From the NCBI RefSeq assembly GCF_024298825.1, contig NZ_CP101153.1:3534001-3598000 (forward strand): a stretch of DNA of 64,000 nucleotides, given 5' to 3'. Positions 43,109 through 52,094 of the stretch are shown here, one piece after another (positions within the stretch are counted from its first letter, which is position 1; each line of letters opens with the position of its first letter). Under the pieces are notes generated by a model. That model was given only the letters and a program-made list of their open reading frames with translations. It was not told the DNA's origin and made no database searches. The stretch comes from Haloglomus salinum. GTDB taxonomy: Archaea > Halobacteriota > Halobacteria > Halobacteriales > Haloarculaceae. The translations under genes and the position numbers were made by a program.

Positions 43109-43810
43109 ATGGAAGAGAGCGTCTCCGGGTTCAGTGAGCGCGGCACCTGGAGCGATATCGTGGAACACGGCGAACGAATCACGCGAGCGCTCCGGGACCT
43201 CGCAGGGGGGGAGGTCGAGATCGACGACTCCGCCCTGGTCGAGTGGGACGAGTGGCGCCCGAAACACGACGAGCGGCTGGACGAGCACGTCAACGAGAAG
43301 ACAGCCGAGCAGGCCAGCGTCAGCGAGGGGGCCGGCGAGAAGGCCGGCAAGGACCCCGACGAGGACATCCAGGCCGCCGGCGAGCAGCTCGCCGAATCGT
43401 ACGAGAAGCTCGACGACCCGGACCAGGCCGTCGAGAAGGCCGCCGACTCCGTCAGCTACATCGCCCGCGCGGCGGACTCGGCCAGCCGCAAGGCCATCCG
43501 CCGGGTGGAAGGCGCCGTCTACAAGAACGTCATGACGCGTATCGCGCCGTACTACTTCGACAACGAACTCGTCAGTGCCAACGTCTCCCGGACGGGGCGC
43601 GGGGACGATGCGGACTACGAACTCGAGGTCAACGTCAACGACGACGACCTGAAGATCCGCGTCTCGAACCGGCTGGCGGACTACGAGAGCGACGTGGACC
43701 GCTGGCACGTCGATACGCCGAAGGAGACGGAGTCGGTCGTGGCCGCCGAGGGCGTCGAACCCCCGACCGAGGACGAGACGGAGGGACGCTCCCGGCCGGA
43801 CACCAACTGA
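43109..43810 (+). CDS. Conserved haloarchaeal protein, DUF5828-like
   Basis: 233 residues. The N-terminus (MEESVSGFSERGTWSDIVEH) and the following long helical region rich in Glu, Lys and Asp (residues ~30-130, mostly coiled-coil-like) are conserved in haloarchaea. A small beta domain with NVMTRIAPYYFDNELVSANV and DYELEVNVNDDDLKIRV ends the protein before an acidic tail. I believe it belongs to DUF5828, but this is from memory of the N-terminal pattern. No transmembrane segment. Function unknown. Confidence 0.72.
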   Translation: MEESVSGFSERGTWSDIVEHGERITRALRDLAGGEVEIDDSALVEWDEWRPKHDERLDEHVNEKTAEQASVSEGAGEKAGKDPDEDIQAAGEQLAESYEKLDDPDQAVEKAADSVSYIARAADSASRKAIRRVEGAVYKNVMTRIAPYYFDNELVSANVSRTGRGDDADYELEVNVNDDDLKIRVSNRLADYESDVDRWHVDTPKETESVVAAEGVEPPTEDETEGRSRPDTN

Positions 43811-43909
43811 CGCCGCACCGACAGCTACGCCGGGACCCACGCGAGAGCGCCGACGCCGACGGGGCGAGGCGCCCGAACGCGCGACACACGCGGGCTGAAC
43901 AAAAGACAC

Positions 43910-44317
43910 TCAGACCCCAGCCAGCACCGCGGACGCGTAGACGAGCGTGGTCAGTGTCGCGCCCGCCGCGATCCCGATGAGCGTCAGATGGAGTGCGTAC
44001 TTCCGGTCCTGCTCACGGGCCGTCGATGGCTCGACCATCCCGGTGCCGCCGTCCGTGGCCGTATCGCGGAAATCGTAGCGCCCCTGGAACGCGAGCGTCA
44101 CGCAGAACGACTGGCGGGCCTGCAACCCCCACTCGATGGCCAGCGAGAGCGGGACGAACAGACCCAGCAGGAGGACCGTCGGGAAATCACTCACGAGGAC
44201 GAAGGCCGCGTAGCCGACGGCTCCGGTGAACGAGACCAGTGCGACCAGACCCCGCTCGCGGCGGGCAGCAGGGCCGATGTTGCAGGCTCCGGGTCGGTAG
44301 GCGGAGGGGACCGTCAC
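43910..44317 (-). CDS. Small membrane protein, paralogue of the next gene
   Basis: 135 residues with about three to four hydrophobic helices (LVALVSFTGAVGYAAFVLVS, TVLLLGLFVPLSLAIEWGL, LIGIAAGATLTTLVYASAV). The GLFVPLSL motif recurs in the gene at 44387-44701 on the same strand, so the two are probable paralogues. Polar N- and mid-loops. Function unknown. Confidence 0.6.
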   Translation of the reverse strand: MTVPSAYRPGACNIGPAARRERGLVALVSFTGAVGYAAFVLVSDFPTVLLLGLFVPLSLAIEWGLQARQSFCVTLAFQGRYDFRDTATDGGTGMVEPSTAREQDRKYALHLTLIGIAAGATLTTLVYASAVLAGV

Positions 44318-44386
44318 AGGAGGCAGGAGGGGCTGGATGCCCTTGAGTGGCGTGACACCGGTGTCACCGACAGCAGGGAGCAGGGC

Positions 44387-44701
44387 TCAGGGGACGAGGG
44401 CCCTGGCGGCGAACACCACCATCCCGGTCGCCACCACCCCCACGACGATTCCCAGACCAGTCGCGAGGGCGTCGGCCCGGGTATCGACCGGTCCCGTGTG
44501 GGCGGCCCGGACGGCCGATTCCGTCCCCAGCGAGAGCGGCACGAACAGCCCGGCCAGCAGTGCCACCGGAACGCCCGAAATCGCGACGGCGACCGCGTAG
44601 CCAGCAGCCGCGAGGAACGCCGCCGCACCGCGATGATGGTGTTCACTGTAAGTAGCATCTGGCGTTCGGCATATAGAGTTATTCGGACTACTCGTGGACA
44701 T
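44387..44701 (-). CDS. Small membrane protein, paralogue of the previous gene
   Basis: 104 residues from the ATG at 44701 (a TTG at 44707 is also in frame). Contains AAAFLAAAGYAVAVAISGVP, LLAGLFVPLSLGTESAV and LGIVVGVVATGMVVFAARAL, i.e. three helices. The FVPLSL helix matches its neighbour at 43910-44317. It lies next to an AT-rich divergent region shared with the DUF63 gene. A TATA-like CTATATG lies inside the predicted N-terminus, so the start is uncertain. Confidence 0.55.
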   Translation of the reverse strand: MSTSSPNNSICRTPDATYSEHHHRGAAAFLAAAGYAVAVAISGVPVALLAGLFVPLSLGTESAVRAAHTGPVDTRADALATGLGIVVGVVATGMVVFAARALVP

Positions 44702-44876
44702 ACACAATGATTATATCTCAATTCTATTTAGTTCGTTCGGAAAGGCAAGATTTTCTCATTGTGCAGTCACTCCTGATGAACGGTCAGTCCGAATCGAGGT
44801 TACTGGACGGATGTGAATCTGGATGCCTGCCGTTCCGGACCGCAACGCCTTCCGCAGCGGGGGCGCGAGTGCGCGT

Positions 44877-45695
44877 ATGGTACTCCCCTCCGGGTTCGCG
44901 CTCCCGCCGGTCCCCTATCTGCTGGCGCTCGCGGTCGCCGCTGCGGTCGCCGGGGCTGCCCTCCACCTGACGCGACCGCGTGTCACGTCGCGTGTCGTGG
45001 TGGCGTTCACGCCGTGGATGGTCGTCGGGGCCTCGCTGTACGCACTGTTCCAGGTCGACGCCGTGCCGGCGGTGGTCCGACCGCTCGTCGGGGCGCCGGC
45101 CGTCTACGTCGCCACCTTCTCGGTCGCGGGGCTGGTGTGGGCGGCTGCGAGTCCCTTCCCTGCCGACGAGTGGGACCTGCCCTCGGCACCGAGCCTCCTC
45201 CTGCTGACCGGAACCCTGACTGCCGGGGGAATCATCGGGACCGCGCTCCGGGTCGGGATGGGCCGTGGCGGCCTCCTGCTGGGGCCACCGCTGGCGGCAC
45301 TGGTCGTCTCGCTCGTCGTCGCGACGGCCGTCTGGGTTGTCGCCGCCACATCCAGCGACGACGCAGCGGCGGCGTCGAGCGCCGGGTGGCTGGTCGTGGT
45401 CGGGCACACGCTGGACGGCATCTCGACGGCCGTGGGGTCGACGCTGGGCTTCGCGGAACAGACGCCGCTCTCACGGATTCTCATCGAGCTTGGTGGTGGC
45501 CTCGTGTCGCTCCCGTTCCTCGGGCCGGCGTGGCTGTTCGTGCTGGTGAAGATAGCCCTCGCCACGTTCATCGTCGTCTTCATCGGAGAGTTCGCCGCCG
45601 AGGAGCCCCAGCGTGGCTACCTGTTGCTGGGCGGCGTCGCGGCGGTTGGACTGGGTCCGGGAGCGCACAACCTCGTGCTGTTCATGATCGCGTAG
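44877..45695 (+). CDS. DUF63-family membrane protein
   Basis: 272-residue polytopic protein with about eight helices. It is recognised by GHTLDGISTAVGSTLGFAEQ (His/Asp-rich helix) and the ending GPGAHNLVLFMIA, together with the PWMVVGASLYALF helix. ATG at 44877 (MVLPSGFALPPVPYLLAL). No function has been demonstrated for the family, which is widespread in euryarchaea. Stands alone between two unrelated loci. Confidence 0.85.
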   Translation: MVLPSGFALPPVPYLLALAVAAAVAGAALHLTRPRVTSRVVVAFTPWMVVGASLYALFQVDAVPAVVRPLVGAPAVYVATFSVAGLVWAAASPFPADEWDLPSAPSLLLLTGTLTAGGIIGTALRVGMGRGGLLLGPPLAALVVSLVVATAVWVVAATSSDDAAAASSAGWLVVVGHTLDGISTAVGSTLGFAEQTPLSRILIELGGGLVSLPFLGPAWLFVLVKIALATFIVVFIGEFAAEEPQRGYLLLGGVAAVGLGPGAHNLVLFMIA

Positions 45696-45786
45696 CGACC
45701 AGCCCGGTGTCGCTAACGAGGCCCCGCCGGGTCTGCCCCGGCTGGTCGGGTGGGGTTTATCACCGCCTGCAGCCGGAGTGGTAGCC

Positions 45787-46812
45787 GTGGGACGTATCGC
45801 CGACCCCGTCGACGCCCTCGCCGACCGGATGCCGCCGCTGCTCGCGCTCGTGGTCGCCGTCGCGGCCGTCTCGACGAGCGCCGTCCTCGTCAGGTGGACG
45901 AGCGCCGGCTCGACGGTGACGGCCTTCTACCGAGTCCTGTTCACGACGCTCCTGCTCGTGCCGCTCGCGGGCACCCGCTACGGGACCGCGTTCCGGCGGC
46001 TCGCGCCCCGGGATGGGCTCATCGCCGCGGTGACGGGCGTCGCTCTCGCTGTCCACTTCGCCGCGTGGTTCGAGTCACTCCGGTGGACCTCGGTCGCCGC
46101 CTCGGTGACGCTCGTACAGGCCCAGCCGGCCTTCGTCGCGGTCGGCGCGTGGCTCCTCCTCGACGAGCGCGTCGACCGGCGGACGGCGCTCGGCGTGGCC
46201 GTCGCCATCGGCGGGATGGCCCTGCTCTCGGCAGGGGAACTCGTGTCGGGGGCGGTGGTCACCGGCGAACGACCGCTGTACGGCAACGGGCTGGCCATCC
46301 TGGGGGCGGCCGCCGCCGCGGCCTACGTGCTCGTCGGGCGGTCCCTCCGACAGCGGGTACCCCTGCTCCCGTACGTGACCGTGGTGTACGCCGCGTGTGC
46401 GGTGGCGCTGCTGGTGACCGTCGTCGGCGGCGCGGTCGGTGCGGCGAGTGGTGAGGGGATGGGCGCCGCGGTGGCCGCGAGCCTGTTCGACCACCCGCCG
46501 CGCGACTGGCTCCTGTTCCTCGCGATGGCCATCGGTCCCGGGCTGCTCGGACACACGGTCATCAACTGGGCGCTGGCGCACGTCGAGTCCTCGGTGGTCA
46601 GCGTCTCCCTGCTGGGCGAACCCATCGGGGCGACGCTGCTGGGGGTGCTCCTGCTCGGTGAACGCGTCGGCGCGGTCACGCTCGTCGGTGGGGCCATCGT
46701 GCTCGCGGGAGTCGCGCTCACGGTGCGGGCCAGGGATGACGCCGACGGTGACGGACCCGACCCGGACCCGGCAGGACCCCACGGCGACGAGCCGCCCGAC
46801 CCTCCCGAGTGA
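45787..46812 (+). CDS. EamA/DMT-superfamily transporter
   Basis: 341 residues from GTG 45787; GTG at 45778 is in frame but lies too close to the TATA-like TTTATC at about 45756. Ten helices in two EamA halves, with LLLDERVDRRTALGVAVAIG and LLLGERVGAVTLVGGAIVLA repeated at equivalent places of each half, and the LGHTVINWALAHVE helix. It ends in an acidic Pro/Asp tail. A second EamA protein is at 7370. Substrate unknown. Confidence 0.85.
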   Translation: MGRIADPVDALADRMPPLLALVVAVAAVSTSAVLVRWTSAGSTVTAFYRVLFTTLLLVPLAGTRYGTAFRRLAPRDGLIAAVTGVALAVHFAAWFESLRWTSVAASVTLVQAQPAFVAVGAWLLLDERVDRRTALGVAVAIGGMALLSAGELVSGAVVTGERPLYGNGLAILGAAAAAAYVLVGRSLRQRVPLLPYVTVVYAACAVALLVTVVGGAVGAASGEGMGAAVAASLFDHPPRDWLLFLAMAIGPGLLGHTVINWALAHVESSVVSVSLLGEPIGATLLGVLLLGERVGAVTLVGGAIVLAGVALTVRARDDADGDGPDPDPAGPHGDEPPDPPE

Positions 46813-46822
46813 ACCCGGAGCG

Positions 46823-47278
46823 TCATCTCGCGGCGTCGTGTGCCGTCCGGACCGCAGCCAGAGCCCGCTCGCGCGTGCCGAAGTGGGCGAGGTGGCTCCC
46901 ACAGTCACAGTCCGACGCGCCGAAGCCCTCGACCGGTCCGGCCGGAAGCCGCTGGGCGACCGCACACTCGATGTCGGCGCCCGGCGACGTGACCGCCTCC
47001 CGCAGTGCCACGTCGGGGTGGCCGAGCAGGTAGTCGACGTGCCAGTGTCGGGTGTCCCGTTCGCCGGCCGCGAGTTCCCGGTGGCGCTCGACGCGCGCGA
47101 AGCCGCCACTCCCCAGCGCACTCCCCGTGTAGGCGTACCAGCCAGCCGGGAACTCGCGGGCGCCGAGCGCACCGACTTCGATATCGGCCGCGTCAGGGAG
47201 CGCGACCAGAAGCGTGTAGGTCCCGCCCGTTTCCGAGCTGTCCGGCTCCGAGTCGTCCGAGCTATCGCCTGTCGTCAC
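46823..47278 (-). CDS. DUF123 domain protein (GIY-YIG-like)
   Basis: 151 residues from GTG 47278; an upstream in-frame start would add 22 residues that look unrelated. The domain begins GTYTLLVALPDAADIEVGAL and includes WYAYTGSALGSGGFARVERH, RHWHVDYLLGH and SDCDCGSHLAHFGT, which is the DUF123 pattern. In some archaea this domain is fused to endonuclease III, suggesting a DNA-related role; alone its function is open. Convergent with the EamA gene, ten bases apart. Confidence 0.82.
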   Translation of the reverse strand: MTTGDSSDDSEPDSSETGGTYTLLVALPDAADIEVGALGAREFPAGWYAYTGSALGSGGFARVERHRELAAGERDTRHWHVDYLLGHPDVALREAVTSPGADIECAVAQRLPAGPVEGFGASDCDCGSHLAHFGTRERALAAVRTAHDAAR

Positions 47279-47373
47279 GGGCCCATCGATGGCTTCCCGG
47301 GGCTTCAGGCCTCCCCTCCCTCGGCCTGGGACCCGGAGCTGCACGCTCCGGTGTCCCGCCGGTACATCTAATG

Positions 47374-47386
47374 TGGTATGTTACCA
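47374..47386. promoter_or_regulatory. Palindrome TGGTA-TGT-TACCA before the pcc genes
   Basis: Five-base arms (47374-47378 and 47382-47386) 25-37 bases upstream of a possible start at 47411. It sits where promoter and operator elements would be expected in a gap of 250 bases. Confidence 0.45.
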
Positions 47387-47410
47387 TAGCCGTCGATAGG
47401 TGGCTAACTT

Positions 47411-47539
47411 ATGTCAGAACATGCGCGTCGTGGCGCCATCGTGGCGGCGGGCAACGGTCCGTGGTCGTCCGGGTGGACCGCGGGGTCCGCCCTCGAACGA
47501 TACGAACGTGACCACCAGCCTGCCGGACGGGGGTGGTGA
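47411..47539 (+). CDS. 42-residue Trp-rich protein, coupled to pccB
   Basis: ATG at 47411 to TGA at 47537-47539. Starts MSEHARRGAIVAAGNGPWSS and ends in PAGRGW; three Trp in 42 residues. Its TGA overlaps a GTG at 47536 that can start pccB (GTGA), the usual sign of translational coupling. I know of no family for it; it could be a small subunit, a leader peptide or spurious. The presence of an overlapping stop/start and its promoter-proximal palindrome make it worth listing. Confidence 0.4.
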   Translation: MSEHARRGAIVAAGNGPWSSGWTAGSALERYERDHQPAGRGW

Positions 47540-49167
47540 GCGTGCGCGACGAGCGCGACTCGTCGGACGACCCCGTGGCCGACGGTGGCGCCGACACGAG
47601 CGATGCCGGCGGCGTGGACAGCACGGCCGGGCGGGGAACGGACCCTCTGGACGAGCTACGAGCGCGCAAGCGCGACGCGCGAGGCGAGGAGCGCGCCCAC
47701 CGCCAGCACGACCGGGGCAAGATGACGGCTCGCGAGCGCGTGGCGTACCTCCTCGACGACGGGTCGTTCCGTGAGGTGGACACGCTCGTCGAGCACCGGT
47801 CGACCGCCTTCGAACTGGCCGAGCGCCACACGCCCGGTGACGGTGTGATGACCGGCTTCGGGACCATCGACGGGCGGCAGGTGGCGGTCTACGCCCACGA
47901 CTTCACGTTCCTCGGCGGCTCTGTGGGGGAGGTCGTCGGCGAGAAGATCGCGTCGGTGATGGACCGCGCCATCGAGACGGGGGTGCCCATCGTCGGCCTG
48001 AACGACTCCGCCGGAGCCCGCATCCAGGAGGGTGTCGACTCGCTCGCCGGGTTCGGGAAGATATTCCAGCGGGCCACGGAAGCGTCGGGACTGGTCCCGC
48101 AGATATCGGCCATTCTCGGTCCCTGCGCGGGTGGGGCGACGTACGCGCCCGCACTGACCGACTTCGTCTACATGGTCGAGGACACCTCCTACGCGTTCAT
48201 CACCGGCCCGGATATCGTCCGGACGGTGACGGGCGAGGAGGTCTCGAAGGAGACCCTCGGCGGTCCCCGGACCCACGCTGTCGACTCGGGGTTCGCGCAC
48301 CAGGCCTGCCCCTCGGAGGAAGCCGCGCTCGACGAGATACGGGGGCTCCTCTCGTACCTGCCACAGAACAACATGGAGGACCCACCCCGGACCCGGTGTA
48401 CGGAGGCTCCGGACCGGAAGTGCGTGGCCGGCGATATCGTGCCGGACGCGCCACAGAAACCCTACGACGTCATCGACGTCGTCTCCGAGGTGGTCGACCG
48501 CGAGTCGTTCCACGAGGTCCACGACGGGTACGCGGCGAACGTCGTCGTGGGGTTCGCACGGCTCGACGGGCGGCCGGTCGGCATCGTCGCCAACCAGCCC
48601 AGCATCGCGGCCGGGACGCTCGATATCGAGGCCTCGCAGAAGGCCGCCCGGTTCGTCCGGTTCTGCGATGGATTCAACCTCCCCGTCTGCACGTTCGTCG
48701 ACGTGCCGGGGTTCCTGCCGGGGACGGACCAGGAGCACCGGGGCATCATCCGGCACGGTGCGAAGCTCATCTACGCGTACGCCGAGGCGACCGTCCCGCT
48801 GCTGACCGTCATCACGCGGAAGGCCTACGGTGGTGCCTACATCGTGATGGGGTCGTCGGAACTCGGGGCGGATGCGACCTACGCGTGGCCGGGCGCGGAA
48901 CTCGCCGTGCTGGGGCCCAGAGGCGCCGTCGATATCCTCTACCGGGACGAACTGGCCGATGCCGAGGACCCGGACACCCTGCGGGCCGAGCTGGAGGCCC
49001 GGTTCCGCGAGGAGTTCGCCAACCCGTACGGGCCCGCGAAACACGGCCACATCGACGACATCATCGAGCCGAGCGAGACCCGCCAGCGGCTCGTGGCGGA
49101 CCTGCGGCTCTTCGAGCGCAAGCGGGCCGACTCACCACCGAAGGACCACGGCAACATCCCGCTATGA
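47536..49167 (+). CDS. pccB: Acyl-CoA (propionyl-CoA) carboxylase, carboxyltransferase subunit
   Basis: 543 residues, crotonase-fold carboxyltransferase that moves CO2 from biotin to propionyl- or acetyl-CoA. Recognisable stretches: [49 protein letters not shown] and [27 protein letters not shown]. The first ~45 residues are acidic and low complexity. Start is GTG 47536 (overlapping the small upstream frame) or GTG 47533. It overlaps pccX at its end. The biotin carboxylase/carrier subunit (pccA), contiguous in Haloferax mediterranei, is not here. Confidence 0.93.
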   Translation: MSVRDERDSSDDPVADGGADTSDAGGVDSTAGRGTDPLDELRARKRDARGEERAHRQHDRGKMTARERVAYLLDDGSFREVDTLVEHRSTAFELAERHTPGDGVMTGFGTIDGRQVAVYAHDFTFLGGSVGEVVGEKIASVMDRAIETGVPIVGLNDSAGARIQEGVDSLAGFGKIFQRATEASGLVPQISAILGPCAGGATYAPALTDFVYMVEDTSYAFITGPDIVRTVTGEEVSKETLGGPRTHAVDSGFAHQACPSEEAALDEIRGLLSYLPQNNMEDPPRTRCTEAPDRKCVAGDIVPDAPQKPYDVIDVVSEVVDRESFHEVHDGYAANVVVGFARLDGRPVGIVANQPSIAAGTLDIEASQKAARFVRFCDGFNLPVCTFVDVPGFLPGTDQEHRGIIRHGAKLIYAYAEATVPLLTVITRKAYGGAYIVMGSSELGADATYAWPGAELAVLGPRGAVDILYRDELADAEDPDTLRAELEARFREEFANPYGPAKHGHIDDIIEPSETRQRLVADLRLFERKRADSPPKDHGNIPL

Positions 49168-49538
49168 CACATCCACGACACGAAGACACGAGCGACGAGG
49201 CGACCGACGGGGATTCCCACACGTTTACGCCCCCCGCGAACGGCGACTCGAACATGGCCTCAGAGTCGACGAACGGTGACGAGGGCCGGAGCCTTCCGGT
49301 TCCGGGCGGGAAGCTGCTGCTCCCCGAGACCGCCAACGAGGAGGAGGCTGCGGCGCTCGTCGCTGCCGTCGCCAGCCACCTCCGCGACCAGCAAGCGGCC
49401 GCCGAGGCCGACGACGAACCCGAGACCGTCGAGCCGTGGGCCTTCGCCGCACGGGTCGGGGCCCGCCAGCGTGCCGACCTCCCGTCCCGTATCGAACGGG
49501 GACAGGAGTGGAAGATGGCAACGCGGGCGCGCCGATAA
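49164..49538 (+). CDS. pccX: PccX-like small subunit of acyl-CoA carboxylase
   Basis: 124 residues, ATG overlapping the pccB stop (ATGA). The C-terminal part [20 protein letters not shown], then [18 protein letters not shown], is the pattern of haloarchaeal PccX ('acc operon protein') and resembles actinobacterial epsilon subunits. The first 30 residues are polar and could be omitted if the internal ATG at 49254 is used. It is essential for the Haloferax enzyme. Position after pccB fits. Confidence 0.85.
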   Translation: MTHPRHEDTSDEATDGDSHTFTPPANGDSNMASESTNGDEGRSLPVPGGKLLLPETANEEEAAALVAAVASHLRDQQAAAEADDEPETVEPWAFAARVGARQRADLPSRIERGQEWKMATRARR

Positions 49539-49655
49539 TCCGGTAATATTCATCTCCGAGTTTCCACTCTCGACTTTCCAAGTGAAACCGGAGTATATCT
49601 TATATACTCTTCTGTCACGGTGGTAATGACGGTCGTACTGGATATGCACATCTTC

Positions 49656-49669
49656 TTAGGACTACCTAA
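49656..49669. promoter_or_regulatory. Iron-box-like palindrome TTAGG-ACTA-CCTAA
   Basis: Fourteen-base dyad resembling the DtxR/SirR/Idr iron-regulator consensus (TTAGG ... CCTAA). It overlaps the probable TATA element TAAATA (49666-49671) of the RGP/iron operon. A metal-loaded repressor here would block transcription factor binding. Confidence 0.7.
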
Positions 49670-49671
49670 AT
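49666..49671 (+). promoter_or_regulatory. TATA-like box of the RGP/iron operon
   Basis: TAAATA about 40-46 bases before the ATG at 49712, next to the iron boxes. A start of transcription near 49694 would leave a leader of about 18 bases. Confidence 0.4.
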
Positions 49672-49682
49672 ATCGTCAACGT

Positions 49683-49698
49683 TTTAGGAACCCCTAAA
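49683..49698. promoter_or_regulatory. Iron-box-like palindrome TTTAGG-AACC-CCTAAA
   Basis: Sixteen-base perfect dyad, centre 28 bases from the previous box and ending 13 bases before the ATG at 49712. Two closely spaced sites of the same type argue for real operators of a DtxR-family regulator. Confidence 0.72.
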
Positions 49699-49711
49699 CA
49701 ACCCGCTGGCA

Positions 49712-50932
49712 ATGAGTTCATCCGAAGCCCCGGTCGGACCCGACACCTGTGTCGTGGTCCCGACCATCCGCGAGCACGAGTGCGTCCGCGATTACGTGGC
49801 AAACGCCCGCGAGTACGGGCACGACGACCGGCTCTTCTTCGTCCTCGTCACCGAGGATTTCTGCGATGCCGACGCGATGCGCGAGATGCTCGACGACCTC
49901 GATGTGCCCGGCACGGTCTTCGACGAGTCCGACCGGCACGCGTGGTACGCCGAGCACGGCGTCTCCGACTACGGCCACGTCGTGCCGGCGGCGAGCCACG
50001 CACAGACCTCCTTCGGCCTGCTGTACATGTGGGCCCACGACTTCGAGTACGGCTTCTTCATCGACGACGACACCCTCCCCCACGAGACGGACTTCTTCGG
50101 GGGCCACTACGACAACCTCGCTCACGAGGGCTCCATCACGGAGGCCCGCTCGGCCGACGACGACCAGCGCTGGGTCAACGTCCTCTACCAGAACTTCGAC
50201 GAGCACGGTCTCTACCCCCGTGGCTACCCGTACGCGGCGATGGGCGGCGGCCACGACACCGAGACGGTCGAACTGGCCCGGGGCGACGTGGTCGCCTCGC
50301 AGGGGCTCTGGACGAACGTCCCGGACCTCGACGCGGTCCGCATCCTGATGGACGGCGACCTCCAGGGACAGGCACAGACGCTCACCAGCCGCGAGGACTT
50401 CGGCGAGGACTTCGTCTGTGCGCCCGGCCACTACACCACCGTCTGCTCGATGAACCTCGCCTTCCGGCGCGAGGTGATTCCGGCCTTCTACCAGCTCCCG
50501 ATGGACGACAACGAGTGGGACGTGGGCCGCTTCGACGACATCTGGTCGGGCGTCTTCCTCAAGCGCGCGGCCGACATCCTCGGCAAGCGCGTCCTGACGG
50601 GCACGCCGCTGTGCGAGCACAACAAGGCCCCGCGCTCGACGTTCGACGACCTCAACAACGAGGTGCCCGCGCTGGAACTGAACGAGCACGTCTGGCGCGT
50701 GGTCGATGATGCCGGTGCCGACGCTGACACCTTCCGCGGCGCGTTCGCAGCGATGGCCGATGCCCTCGCGGAGGGGGAGTTCGACGACTGGAACAACGGC
50801 GACTTCCTCGTCTTCGTCGGCGAACACATGCAGGACTGGCTGGACTGTCTGGATTCGCTGGACGCGGGCCAGCCCGTCCCGACCGGCCCGGGGCGTACCG
50901 TCGCGGAGGCCGGGGGTGAGGCCGATGACTGA
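49712..50932 (+). CDS. Reversibly glycosylated polypeptide / UDP-arabinopyranose mutase family protein
   Basis: 406 residues, GT75-like. The start VVVPTIREHECVRDYV, the acidic FFIDDDTLP (DDD at 118-120), NVLYQNFDEHGLYPRGYPY (Arg170), SQGLWTNVPDLDAVRILM, CSMNLAFRREVIPAFYQLPM and GRFDDIWSGVFLKRAADILG followed by LTGTPLCEHNKA match plant RGP/UAM proteins throughout. Of the two arginines studied in the plant enzyme, the first (in RGYP) is kept as Arg170; the second, seven residues on, is Met177. It may glycosylate itself or transfer a sugar. First gene behind two iron boxes; overlaps the ABC-binding-protein gene by eight bases. Some annotations call these 'alpha-1,4-glucan-protein synthase'. Confidence 0.88.
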   Translation: MSSSEAPVGPDTCVVVPTIREHECVRDYVANAREYGHDDRLFFVLVTEDFCDADAMREMLDDLDVPGTVFDESDRHAWYAEHGVSDYGHVVPAASHAQTSFGLLYMWAHDFEYGFFIDDDTLPHETDFFGGHYDNLAHEGSITEARSADDDQRWVNVLYQNFDEHGLYPRGYPYAAMGGGHDTETVELARGDVVASQGLWTNVPDLDAVRILMDGDLQGQAQTLTSREDFGEDFVCAPGHYTTVCSMNLAFRREVIPAFYQLPMDDNEWDVGRFDDIWSGVFLKRAADILGKRVLTGTPLCEHNKAPRSTFDDLNNEVPALELNEHVWRVVDDAGADADTFRGAFAAMADALAEGEFDDWNNGDFLVFVGEHMQDWLDCLDSLDAGQPVPTGPGRTVAEAGGEADD

Positions 50933-52094
50933 CGGCCTCGACCGACGCACCCGCCGGCGGTTCCTCGCGATGACGGGCGCCGCCAGTGCGACCGCACTCG
51001 CGGGCTGCAACGGCCTTCTGAACGACGGCAGTGACGGCAACGGCAGCGGCGACGGCGGCTCCGGCGGCGACTCGCTGGAGGATTTCCGCGGCTCCGGTGC
51101 CAACGTCGGCGGGCGCGGGGAGATATCCGGGACGCGCATCGACGACCTCCCGGACCTCTCCGGCCAGCTCAACATCTACCTCGGGGGCGGCGAGGGTGGT
51201 CTCTACACGGACCTGCTCAGCCTGCTGAGCCAGCGCTACCCTGACTTCAAGCCGAACTTCCGGCTGGAGCCCAGCTCCCAGCTCGCCAGCAAGATCGCCG
51301 AGGAGCAGTCCGGCGGCGGGAGCTTCGCGGACGTGTTCTGGGCGGTCGACGCTGGCTCGCTCGCCAACGTCGCCGCACAGGGATACACCCGCCCGCTCCC
51401 GGACGACGTCGTCGCGGCGGCTCCCGAGGAGTTCCGCCCGGACAACGCCTGGGTCGGCGTCGCCGGGCGCGCCCGTGCGGTGCCGTACAACACGAACCAG
51501 CTCTCCGAGAGCGATATCCCGGACAAGATACGTGACTTCCCCGAGGCTGGCGCGCTTCGGAACAGCGTCGGCTGGGCGCCCACCTACAGCTCCTTCCAGG
51601 CGTTCATCACCGCGATGCGGCTCACCCGTGGCGACGAGGGGACGCGGCGATGGGTCAACGGGATGCAGGAAGCCGGCGTCTCCGAGTACAACAACGAGTT
51701 CCTCGTCTCGAACGCCGTGGCCGACGGCGAACTCGCGGCCGGCTTCGCCAACCACTACTACGCGCTCCGGGTGAAGGCCGCGCGCCCGAACGCCCCACTC
51801 GACCTGGCATTCACGAGCGGGGACGCGGGTGCGCTCATCAACGTCTCCGGGGCCGAGGTGCTGCAGGGGACCAGCAAGCCGCAGCTCGCGGAGAACTTCG
51901 TCGCCCACCTGCTCACGGTGGAGGCGCAGGAGTTCTTCGCCACCCGAACGTTCGCCTATCCGATGATCGAGGGCGTACCGCCGGTCGGCGGCCTCCCGCG
52001 TATCAGTGAGCTCGACCCACCGAACATCGACCTCACCAAGCTGGGTGACCTGGAGGGGACCATCGACCTCCTGCGGGATACCGGAGCGCTCTGA
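50925..52094 (+). CDS. Ferric-iron-type ABC transporter, substrate-binding lipoprotein
   Basis: 389 residues from ATG 50925, overlapping the RGP gene. Signal: TRRRFLAMTGAASATALAGC (Tat motif plus lipobox). A Gly/Asp/Ser linker follows, then a periplasmic-binding-protein fold of the FbpA/iron group: LNIYLGGGEGGLYTDLL, FADVFWAVDAGSLANVAAQG and VEAQEFFATRTFAYPMIEG at the end. The Tyr-containing segments near residues 275-290 (GFANHYYALRVK) could supply iron ligands (YY pair as in FbpA). Probably binds ferric iron, possibly chelated; the ligand is inference. Confidence 0.88.
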   Translation: MTDGLDRRTRRRFLAMTGAASATALAGCNGLLNDGSDGNGSGDGGSGGDSLEDFRGSGANVGGRGEISGTRIDDLPDLSGQLNIYLGGGEGGLYTDLLSLLSQRYPDFKPNFRLEPSSQLASKIAEEQSGGGSFADVFWAVDAGSLANVAAQGYTRPLPDDVVAAAPEEFRPDNAWVGVAGRARAVPYNTNQLSESDIPDKIRDFPEAGALRNSVGWAPTYSSFQAFITAMRLTRGDEGTRRWVNGMQEAGVSEYNNEFLVSNAVADGELAAGFANHYYALRVKAARPNAPLDLAFTSGDAGALINVSGAEVLQGTSKPQLAENFVAHLLTVEAQEFFATRTFAYPMIEGVPPVGGLPRISELDPPNIDLTKLGDLEGTIDLLRDTGAL

